Shown here: piece after piece, positions 10,601-22,600 of the stretch
How the letters are laid out: every line of letters starts with the position of its first letter
Numbering within the stretch: the first letter of the stretch is position 1
From: Baylisascaris procyonis
Taxonomy: Eukaryota; Nematoda; Chromadorea; Rhabditida; Ascarididae
Assembly (NCBI GenBank): GCA_037389465.1
Contig: JAZARR010000059.1
Location: 1,408,501-1,472,500, forward strand
Direction of reading: 5' to 3'
DNA: 64,000 nt
Made by a program: the position numbers and the translations under genes
Notes under the pieces: model-generated
Told to the model about the DNA's origin: nothing
Databases searched by the model: none
Seen by the model: only the letters and a program-made list of their open reading frames with translations

Positions 10601-13600
10601 AGTACTCAATTTTACAATGTATTCAAATTCTATACTTATTTTAGCTCACAGCAGCTATCGCCCTTCTGCCTTTTTGTATTAGATCAATTTCCGGGCAATA
10701 AAAATGGTTGATACGCTTGCGCTTTTCTCTCCCTCACTTCCCTGCCGAGATCGTGATAACGGTGATAGTGATAAGTGCATCTAGTTTAGACTACCGTTGA
10801 CACGGAAGTCACAAAGGGGGCGAAAAAAGATTTAATTTGTCAAACAAAACTTCACCGCAGTTCTTAGTAGGTCTTTAAAAGTAGTTTAAGTCAGAAGCCA
10901 CTACTACTACCTCAACATACTCAGAGTTATTATTTTGAGAGACTTCGGATTCAAATTAACAGAATCATCTGCGTCCGTTCTTTTATCTGTAAGCGAACGA
11001 TGTCGAAACATGCATATGCTGTGCCTATCCGCGCCATAATTTCCGACAAGACTGAAAGAGCGCCACAGTGCCGTCTATTACTATGACTGTGAAAGAGTTT
11101 CGTTGTTTCAATGCATTCTTACTTCTGACAGTAGCGCAACAACTAATGCAACGTACAAAATGATTCCGGGATTAACGATGGGAGATCGATGAACGGTCTG
11201 AGAGGATCGAGAAAAGTCGAACTAGTACGATTCTTGTAATCAGGTTACAGCGGAGACACCGCTAGAACAACTAAATCAACTTTGTTGATGTCAATCAAGG
11301 CAAACAGCAGCTACGATATATAAAGAGGCCTCATTTCTCGTCCACAACAATTCAACGATATGTTTCGTTTTAATTTTGCCTAATCTCACTAAATAAATAT
11401 AAAATGTGTTCGCTTCAAATCGCTCAGTACGAAGACAACTTTCATAAAACGAAACAACGAACTGCATTCAGAAGATCGGCATTGAAACGTGTCGCCGTTG
11501 TTGCCTGAACCAAATTCTCATCATTGAACGTATGTGAACGCACTCGTCCTCTCCCATGAAAACGCTGCGGCAGCTTTTCTTCAGTCAATCGGTGTGGCGA
11601 CAATGAACCATTATGAAACGACTGAATAAATTCTCGCAGCGATTGCCTGCAGTTCGCCATCACCTTCACTTCCACTCAGCAACAACAACTCATATAAACC
11701 GTGAAAAAATTCTATGACGACAAAAAAAACTTGAACAAAACGCGCCTCAACTTGAATTAGGCAATTTAAAAAATCTGACACCTTGCACAGAACGACTATG
11801 TGACGAATCACATTAACTGCTATGGTAATGCAAGGGAGCAAACTATCTGGTCCCACAACAGCGACAATCCTATCCATCAAATGAAAAACGCATTTCCAGA
11901 GGGGGTCCTCTCGTTTGCCCACGCAGCAACAATCACCACTCATCACCTTTGCTTCAGGCGACTTATCTCAATAAATAAGAGCTAAAAAATAATAGTTGGA
12001 TGTTCTATTGAAAATGATATGGTAACTGTGATTCACGTCATAAAAAAATCATTTAAAAGGAAGTTCACCTCGAAAAAGTATGGTTCATTATGAGAGTTTG
12101 TTCGTTGCGTGCGTCAGCAATGATAACGCTGGTTTGGGTTAATGAAGGGATTCCCAGCTTCTCAAGAAGAAACCCGTAGTGCTGTGCATCGACCGCAATG
12201 AAGCTGTAAAGTGATTCAAGTCGCGGTTTCGATAAGGATGGAGCGTAATCTTCTGTCATAAAAAAGAAAAAACTCAAATAACATATCATGCTCACGAGCA
12301 TCATAAGTAAGCTATCAGAAACAATTTTGTACAACCCTCCTCCCCACCCCCAGTCCTACTTCTCCCAGTGTCAACATCAGTCGATCCTGGTAACTTTGAA
12401 AATTACGCAGACCTTAAGTTGGCACATTTCCAAACGCGAGTTTCCAGTGTATGGTACAAATCGAACACATATCAAGCGTGCTGCAATACACCGCAAATTT
12501 TCCGATCCTACTCAATTTTAAGAGTTTAAAATTTCCAAACCAATTTCACAGTTTTAACTTCAACTAGCATGACTGCATGTGCTTCCAGTTATATCTTAGG
12601 TTACTTTAAACAAAAATAGTTATGCCATTTTTTTGTAACTGAATGTGGTCAGTTTTATTGGTGGTGGGCAATAAATTTGAAAAGTTTGTCTGATTTAGCG
12701 TAATCTTTCGTTTCACTTGTTGTTACCAATCCCCTTACGAAATGCAGTATAGTCGTTTCAATCTTAGGATAAATCGTCACATATTTCTAAAAAAATGACT
12801 GTGACTTGATCAACTATGACGGTTTCTTCTACGTCAATGATACAAGAAAGTAATATCGATGACAAATTTCATAAACCTAACTGTATTATTGCATCTGCTG
12901 ATTTCAGCTCTCTGCTTATATTAATCTCTACAAAAACAGCAATATGCTATTCTATTCTACGAATAAATTCGCAGTCTATTCCGTTTAATAACTCGTGTGA
13001 TCTTCTTCCCTTCGTTTCCACATTGTTTAATGAGTAAATCTGTTTGCATAAAACATTTCGTCTTGCAAATTTGAAAAGTATCACCGCATCACTATGCTAA
13101 AAAATTCATCATAAAAAATCCTAACCATCAGAAGATCAAATCTCATCTGTTCACTAGGATTTTCTACATATCAATCTCCACTAGAATAACCATCACCTCC
13201 TCCAATTATATCGATTCCTTTCTGTTTTCCTTCACGCATTACATTTGCAGCTCGTACAGCATTTCAGTGTTCCCTAACAACAATTGTGTTCTCCTAACTG
13301 CCAGAGGCAACAACTTTTTCAGGTGCTTGTGTCTCCAAAGGGAAGTGGAAATTTTAAACTCCTGAAATGACTCCGGACCCTAAGAACTCTGGTACAGATG
13401 AGTTATTAGCAGACTCACGCTTCCCCTTGCACTCATAGCAGGACCTATTTTTTCTCAGCACTATAACGACCAGTTAACATGGTACCGCGATTGTCTGTAG
13501 GGTCGAATAAACATTTTCTGAGAGATGTGGACTAAATGACGACTGTGAACATGTTGAGATGAGATGGATGTAAGAAAGATGTAGCTCAGTGACGTAGCCG

Positions 13601-16600
13601 GGTATGAATAAGCCGACAAATTGAAAGCTCTTGACCACAAGAGTGCGCTTCAACATGTCTGTACCACTACAATAACGTAAGCTGACATACGGTCTCGACC
13701 CGATTCCTGCAGTAACCTTCAAGGAGTGCTTTCATGTGCCTTAGCGACTACTCCTCTATTTCAGAAACGAAGCCATACTATTTCTCAAGTAACCAAAATA
13801 AAAGAATTTTTTGCTTTGCATGTAACTACATAATAAAAGTGCATAAGTACACAAACAAGAGTGAACTCGATATGAGCGAAGACGCACCAACCGTAGAGAG
13901 TTGTTGCGCATACAAGAGAGACCCACAAACAAGGGTGCATCGAAAGGTGAACCACCAACGCCGCCTTTACTCAGAGCGCTATCCGACTTTACAGCGGCTA
14001 GTTTATACTCGTGACATCGCTGGATCGGTGACACCTTCGAGACGGTTCCCTTCTGAGACGCGTCGAACAACGAGCAACATACATCAGCCAGTTCTTCTAA
14101 ATTCTCACTGCTCAGTTGGTGTGAGGTTCAATAAAAAATCTTTGGTGTTCCCGATGATGGCAGAATTCAAAATATGTCAAACAATCCTTGGTCGAGGATC
14201 TTGATAGGAAGATCTTGTGGATAAACTTGGACTGCAAACGGGGATACCGAATCTAAAAAAGGTTCCCGATCACCACATAACAACACAATAAACTTTTTTG
14301 ACGCAAAGATTGTAGAGTCTCGAACAACGGCGCAGGATGAACAATTTCGAAGAAAAAGCGATTCGCCACCCATTCAAGTAAACGACCGTTTCCGCCTATG
14401 AAGTTCCCGAGTTTTGAGGAAGGACTACCAAGAGTCCGATGGAAAAATTTTCGACCGGCTTCTACCACGCTATCAAAGCATAGCTGAAACGTAATCTGAA
14501 TCTCGAAAATGGCCCAAACAGCCACATAATGACCTTACGATGATTAAAACATAATATGAAACATTCAAGCAACTAGTATCACCTAGTATAGACTGATTTG
14601 GAGGGAAAATGTAAAGGTATGCATTTCGTGATTTGTTGTTTTTTTATTGCCATATTGGCGCATAAAAAGTATAAAGATTCTTATGCAAAACAAAGGACTA
14701 TAAAGCAACGAGGAGAATTCGATATGACGACTCATATACAGCATTATAAACTAAACTGGCTTACGGAAACAAACATGTAAATAAAGAATGCATACAACAA
14801 CAGCAGCAGTCACGTACGACTCAAGGTGAGAATGGGAAATGAAATGCCGATGAGGGGGAAGAAGAAAGCAAAGAAATTTTAAAAAATCGGAGTATTTCAT
14901 AGAAAATACAGTAAAAAGAAAAACTTTTTCCACAAAGAAAGAAACATGCCAGAAGGTTCAACAAGCGGATGTGGAAACGTGCATGACATGCTTTGACCGG
15001 AGGAGTAATTGCTAATAGTTACTGTAGGACGCATCAATGTCGCGATACCGTGAAAATTGTTGCAGTGCTCCAGGATATAGAGAATCGTAGTTTACATGTC
15101 CCGCCGTCTCCTCGACCACAAGCAGTGAAGGCGGGCAACATCGTCGTCAAAACAGTACAACACAATATATGTGATATCAAAATCTGGTGGAAATGGCTTA
15201 CCCACACTGATGGAAGCAGTTGCGTCCCGACACAACGGTGAACCGAAGAAAGAAAATCGCTGGTCGTTTCGACGAAACGGATTCCAAGAAGCGCACACCG
15301 TGAAATGTGGATATGTTTGTTCCAGACGGCACTGTTTGCAGTGCGAATCGAGCCACTTTCTCGTTACAGCACAGCAAAAGCTCACCTATAAACATCTGTG
15401 AGGACTACAAGAACTCATTTAAAAAAAGAGCAAAAATACTTCACTTTGAGGCTCTATAGGAAATGCTCAACATTCGAATGTTAAGGCCAAAAGAGTGGTA
15501 CTGTAGTTAAAGTACGTCTCAAATCAACTCTCCCAACCATACCCCTACTAAGGAGGCACACTTTTCGTGTTGTATTATTCCAAGCCATTCATCAATAATG
15601 AACCTGCGATGCGGATTCACCGGTTGCTTGACATGATAATCGCTTGTCTTGCAAAAACGACTCCCGTCGTTGGCGATAACCTTCACGATTTTCAGCGAAT
15701 TCACGCACTCGATTCACTTCCTCTTCTTGGCAGGTGTAATATTCCATTATGGTCTGCAACTTTCATTCCTTACAACAACTGGCAGAAACGAAGATATCCA
15801 TAATTCAGCAATGAGCATAGAGATTTAAAAAAACAATCAGTACACGGTTAATGTCTCATGCCACAGCCAATCCTTTTGCCTTGTTTCACAACAATGTTGT
15901 TTCGCAGATGCATGATCGACAGATGCAATAGTATAACTTGAGTAATTAAAAGTTTGAGCTTGGTGTGCTATGAATATGGCTCAAAGAGGCGAAACATCAG
16001 CATAAATTATTATTCCATCTGTACTCGACGCATTACATGGTCATAACCAAAAAAACTGTTATACTACTCAGATGATAACCAGTTAAATCTCAAGTTGCCA
16101 CCGGAGATATGGCAACAACAGAATAATAAACAACCGCTACAGCTTCTTACCATTAACAGTGTGGCGTTACGAACTCAATTATGCACATATTGCAACTAAT
16201 CAAATATAACAAATAATAACAAACTATGAGCGCTCGCAAGAGCTCAATTATTTTGAGCAACGGCACGGAAGACGAAACGTCGAGAGTTGCAATCTGCTTA
16301 AAGGACGTTTTCATCCACCGCGAAAGGTATTTCAAACAAGCGTGAAAAACAAAGGTTACCAGAAAATCCAGCTGGATTCCAACTAGGAGTCCAGGTAGAG
16401 GTATCCATTAGCTCTGAGTGTGACCGCGCGAGCAAAGGAGGAAAAATTCTACTGGCGGCGATCGTTAACTCCGGAAGACCAGTGATCCTAACACTTAAAC
16501 AATGAAACAACCTCATGAGTACGCGAACTCAACTATGACAGCATAATCGATCTCAGAAAGACTTCTAAATAGAAACGTTAAACACTTGCAAACATCTCAC

Positions 16601-19600
16601 AAAGGGTGTAAACAATAGACTTGCTAGTTGAGTAGATGACCGAAATCTGGGTTACCCTATTAACGATAATGGCAAACGTGTACTTTCCTTTTGAAATGAA
16701 TAAACTTGGGATTCAAAAAAACGAACCTGTTCGAGGACTGAAACATCTGATTTGTGTGGGTAAAGGGGTTCTCTTGGAGTGAATAGGATCAATGTTGGTG
16801 CCGCACGCAACGTCGTCTGCAAGCGTTCCACTTTGAGCATTGTATTCGCCTCTGAAAACTTCTTAAAAGACATCCAACCACAAAGTGGACAAGTGGGAGA
16901 ACACAATCTGCCTTATATTCTTTTTCCAGTCATCCCTTTCCCCAGACATATAAAAATCATTCAAAAGCTATACTCGTACAACCGAATTGTGAAGGGAATA
17001 CAATGAACGGAATATTCCTTGTATGGTTCCAGTTTTGAACCAACCTCCACCACTGGTTGCATCAAATTGCATTAAAAGATGGACGGAAAATGAGGCAGCT
17101 AAATCAGCCGAACTGATCGGATTTTATGGCATGTCCTCTTTTGTCAAGAAAGTTTTTTCACAGTCCCACTTCTTTCGGTTGCTCTGTTTGATTACCTTGC
17201 TCTTCTTTTTCTTTCCAATCGTCATCGCCGTCTATGGAATATTACACAATAAAGTCATCTGCACAAGTCGATACTCCCCGATGGGGAAAAAACAGTACGA
17301 CAAGTGCACAAAACCTTTATAAAATGAAAGCGCATACTGTGAATATAGTCTTTCCCCATGAAGATCACCGAAGGCCGACAATCTCAGCTTTCCTTCCCAT
17401 GTGATGATAAATAGTCACAAGTGAATTATAAGATTTTTAACAGGCAGACTACCAGTGAAGTACTCGATTCGTTCGCCTGGCTACGAAAACCTACCGAGAA
17501 GCACAAAAAATGTTCTCGTTTTCGCTATGCAGTGTAGTTAAGACAACTTTTCCGCCTCACCTCTCTCCCGAGAAGAATGCCCTCCTTATACGCCCTCTGC
17601 AGATCCAATTATTTGCACAGCATAACAGGACAAATAACTTTGCGCCTGCACAAGCCATATTTATCCTAGTCGAAAATGGATGAATAAAAGTCCAAAATCC
17701 ATAGGAAATGAAAGCACACATTTCGAATACAACATTCATCTTTCCTCACATTAATTTCTGAATTTTCAGGATCCTATTCCTGCTCCTTCTTTTGACTGTT
17801 TCAGTTTTGCTTCCCTCTCAAACTAATATAAACTATCATAAAATTAAGTGAGCGACAGCGGCATCCGACTCGAACCCTGAATTAGAAGTTTTAAAAAACA
17901 AAACCCCCTTGTGAGAGCTTCTTTGATTCAAGCAGAAATTTCCAAGAAAACTATTAGATTCTATACAAAAACATAAAATTTAAAAAAATAGATGAAGACT
18001 GCTCAAGTGAGGGCATTTCACAGTGACCTACTGGCATAACATACCTGGAACAAGCCAATGGAGAGTGTTCGAAGAAACACTTTCGTCTCTAAGCCATTCG
18101 GTAATCAACACACCAGAATAGTTCTTTTCTAATGGATAGTCGACTCGTTTTGAATATTGAAACAGTTGAATGTGGCCTTCATATGAAAAGTTCAGAGCAT
18201 TCGCCACCCACCAATCAGTTACAATAGCGAATCCCGATCGACCAACCAATTCTTCTGAAGTGAACGAAGCATCTCAGTGAACAACTAGTCGTCAAGCTAT
18301 GTTCGCTTTGAAATTGCTTTCGTTTCTTATTTCACTCCGTCATCATTAACGCAGAACACTCGCTAACTATCCAATTACGGTCAAATAGTAGTCAAACTTT
18401 TTGAGAGTGGCACCTGTCTCCCATCAGAAAGAGCGTTTGCATCATGTTTGCGCAGATGGAAACATGATGCAAATAACCAGTTATTATTATTGCTGCAACT
18501 ATCATTTTTTTACTTTTATTACTATTACTTCTATTATTACTTTTATTATAATTTGATTATAATAATAATGATTATTATTATTACTACTTTTATGTTATTG
18601 TTATTACTACTATTACTTTGCTACTATTACTATTATATTATTACTACTTTTATTGTCAGTAATATTATTAAAGCCATTGTGAATGTTAATATTATATTCA
18701 CGGGATTACTAGCGTGAGATTTTCGGGATTAAAGCCTCTTTCATAAGCAAACAAATTCACACCTGCTCGCAATGACAGATGCATTCAAGATGCACTTATA
18801 GGAAGTAAAATGCAATCGGTCATAGTAAGGGAGCTGCACGATAAAACCACCAACATATAGTTTATATGCAGCCGCTTTCAATAATACGAATAAGATAGAG
18901 ATATCGTGGCAAAATCATTTCGCATTCTTCCTCTCCACTCTACTTGACTTCCAGGGAAGAGCTTCTTTCTTATAGAGAAGCTCATTTATAAACGTACCGA
19001 GAATGTCCGCCTTCTAGAACGGCTGATGGCAGTGATTGGCATATAGAGACCAGGTAAGAGCGACCAGGTCAACAAATAAAATTCCGTGGTCAGGCAACAA
19101 GTTGCCGATTAGACACTCCTTACCCAAACACTCGACTGGTCAAGATCGAGTGAGGCTTTTTGCTGAGTAATGAACGACCACTGAAGAGTGCCACTTTTTG
19201 CGAAAGTCAGCTCGAATTTGCGCATAGAAAATTCATTGAAATAAACTAGCACTATTTTCCCATTCTTCTGCACATTTCTATGACTGTTGTTCGAGCAGCA
19301 AGCAGACTGTTATTTCTTCGTGACTTTAGAGAGGAAGTCAATACACATGAAAAGCATCAGAAAAAACCGGGTCGACATATCTCCACAACAGTGAGAGACA
19401 AAACAAGACGATGAGGAGTCAGTTCTGGCTCATGTTAAAACCCTGGATGAGGAACACTGGTCTAGAAAGTCGAATCTTCTAAGAAAGAGAAACATGGTAC
19501 CAATTTCAGCACTACTAACATTCGTCATCCCTTCATCTCTGACTTTTTCTTCATCCGCCATTGGCTCTTAGCCGACAGTTCGCACGAAGATAGAAAGATG

Positions 19601-22600
19601 CATAGGTAAGATTGAAGCAAACACGACAGCTATTCGTTAGCAAGAGTAGGACGTACATGATGGAGCAATGAAGCTCAAGAAACTTAGAGCAGCAGTGAAC
19701 TTATAATTTTCCTTATGTATTGGACAAATCATTCGCCGACACTGCGTACGTCGCACGCCAAAAGGGTCATCTATGTTGTATAGGTGCAACGAGCGTGGAA
19801 CATTTAAGTGTTAATAAGTATTAATTTAAGCTCATTTCGTCAGAGTTCCATAAAAAGAACTTGCACTGCATCGTATGCGCTAAATATGCTAGAAGCACAA
19901 AAAAGAATTCCTGACGATTACGGAAACTAGCAAATATGCATCTAATGCATTTTATGTATTCCAATAAGAATTCGGCTCATATCTATGACCGACCTAATAA
20001 GGAAAATACCAGCAGTAGCTGCGACTGTTGCACCTCTAATTCACACATTTGCTATCACAGAAGAGGGAGGCATGATGAGGGAAGGAGATGTGAGGAAGGT
20101 GGCTGGAATAGGTTTCATACGAAAAACAAGAAACTATAAAATAACATGAGAAATATGATAGAGACGATAATATTTCAGCTTGTATGAGCAACTTTTCACA
20201 AGTTCATAAAAAATTCAAAATACATACCATATTGTGAAGCAGTTAATGAAGCAATTAAATACTCCTTGTAACGCCATGATCGTTGCAATAAGCTCTGCAA
20301 TGAAGAGAGAAGGAATAAGGCAAGGTGATGCAGGACGAGAACGATGATTTCATCAAAAGTTCTGTCAAGCAAGCGTTATAAATCACCCTCACAAAAAAGG
20401 AACACATCAACGATTACGTTGTGTACTCCTAGTAGGATGGAAAAAGAAACGACTTCGCAGTATTGATAGAGGTTAATCTAGCACGTCAGGATACTCACTT
20501 ATCGTTCAGTTAATGAGCTTAGACCCTACCTCCGAAAAGGGTTCTTTATTCATAGCCCTACAGATGCTCATATAGATATGATGTACTCCAAATGTCATTC
20601 AGAGGAATAAATGTTGGTATTTGAGATTACGCTTAACTAACAATCAGATTTTGGAACTCAGAAAGCGATTTGCAAATGTGAATGTATGGTTGAGAAGCAT
20701 CGACACTGCTGTGCTATCGTTTCTACTCACAACGATTCACATCGAAAAGTTTACCAAATATTTACAATTACACTCTCTGCTTATGCTCAAATGTTGCAAA
20801 ATATTGAGAGAAACTTCAATCCGATCGGAAAATCGTCACATTAGTAGTGATAAGATAAAGTGGTGACTTTCGTGAAAGTTGTGTATTCAGGTTTTTACTG
20901 ATTGGAATCGTTCAATGTCTATTTCTAAATGTTGTGCAATTGAAATAGAACGATAAAACCAGTTTATTTCAGAGTTAGCAAATGAACACCGCTAATTTAT
21001 CATTACAAGTGATCAGTATCTTGATTTGATCATAATCGGAAACTGTTCATTCACTCTGTGGAAAGATAAAGAAAATTAAATACGAGTTTTTGCTGAACAC
21101 TGCTAATACAACTAAACTTTCTTTAAAGAATGCCACTTGACGATTATAATGCCTAAGAATTTTCAATTGCAACGTTGCTCCATATTAAACGCATACATAT
21201 AGCGTATAAAAATAAACTATAGTAGATATGTTTAAATATAAAATATGTGCATTTGATAGAAAAATTGTATGGCAGTAAAACTTTATGAAAATGCTTACCA
21301 ACACCGAGAAATACTATGAAACTGCAGTTCTCCGCTAGCAGTTACAACTCTGAGCACAAAACAGGCATAAACGAATATAGAAGAGAAACAAACGAAAAAA
21401 AAAAAGATGTAGACTCCGAGTTAGTAGATCAAATTTGCAAAACGATAGCGATAATGGAATATGTTTTTAGGAATATCACGGATTTCTTGCATCGAAATTG
21501 TTCGTTATCAATGGGCAAATAAACTCACATCAATCGGAAAATATGCGAGAACAGCGTCATCGTATTCCGAACAGAAATTTTTGACGCTTTGTTCATCAAT
21601 CAACCGATGCATCGGACTGCGAATATATAAAATCCACCTGAACATTTGCAGTTATAAAGCCGAAGAAAATGGTAACACTGTCAGTGAGGGCAATGGAGAT
21701 CTATGCTGATATGGTATTGAAAGTGCGAAACTAAATTCGCAAATCTCATTTCTACTATAATAGCGAACTGTGAAATCTGTAAACGGCAGGGAGCAATATA
21801 TGGAAATGGTCGAAGCTCAACTTGCGGGAAGTTCAAAACAGCTTCATTTTCAGGAAGTTAAACAATGTTTTCGATCACTGCATCGTATATAGATCACCAA
21901 TTCAAGGTGTTTCAACTTCTTCCATTCCTATCAAACTGGAAGCACTGTATACGACATGTCGCATTTCTGTGAACATTAGCCGTTTAAAATACAAAGACTT
22001 TGTACAAAAAACACAAACATCATGGTTCTCGAAACAAACACCTTGTAGAGTGAAAAGCAAAGTGTGTACGAGAATGGGGAAAAGTATGTGAAACTATGAG
22101 AATATAAATAACTCTGCGTATAAATGCATACCCCGAATGTGAAATTTGTGAACGCATATGCATAAAATATATGCATTTGTGGACACAAACGCATACACAT
22201 ATGCTCATAAATATATATGCATGCATGTGTGTATACATCTGTATGTAAACAGAGAATTATGTCACTGCATACATATAGAAACACTCACATATTCGTATCA
22301 AGAGTATAGGAAATAAGGTGAAAGTTGACAGAGTAGAGTGCCTTGTGTGTACTCTCTCCTCGTGCTCTCTTCTGAATTTGGGAGAGTTCTGCTGAGAATA
22401 GTCAAAAAATGACTAAAGATATTTGAAAAATGATCCTATCTTTGCTGAAGTTCATTGGCAGATTCCAAAAAAAGAAACTACCAACAATTAAAAAGACAGT
22501 CATCAACAATTTGACATAAATGCATCAACCTTGTAATACTTCTAAACTTCTCACAAGGGGCAAAGTAGGGTCATACAAGAATTCCTAACGGATTTTCATA

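Noticed and set aside
11611..11946. A 111-codon minus-strand frame that looks like a helical-repeat protein exon
   Set aside because: It lies in the intron between 12069-12252 and 11463-11646. Those two exons join perfectly (AG|G) and by homology to TXNDC11, so this frame is intron read-through.
13734..14204. 156-codon plus-strand open frame
   Set aside because: Antisense shadow of the 13888-14096 exon, which carries the conserved G-L-S-C block on the minus strand.
14227..14252. A 26-nt microexon candidate joining 15202 to 14096 in phase
   Set aside because: The exon 14294-14469 gives a better explanation: same phase at 14096, with spacing to the Cys-Cys motif matching the family.
17865..17885. 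Minus-strand GGTTCGAGTC resembling a tRNA B box
   Set aside because: No complementary T stem, no acceptor stem and no A box at a suitable distance.
18448..18717. 89-codon Leu/Tyr/Ile-rich plus frame
   Set aside because: Product of the (TTA/CTA)n repeat.
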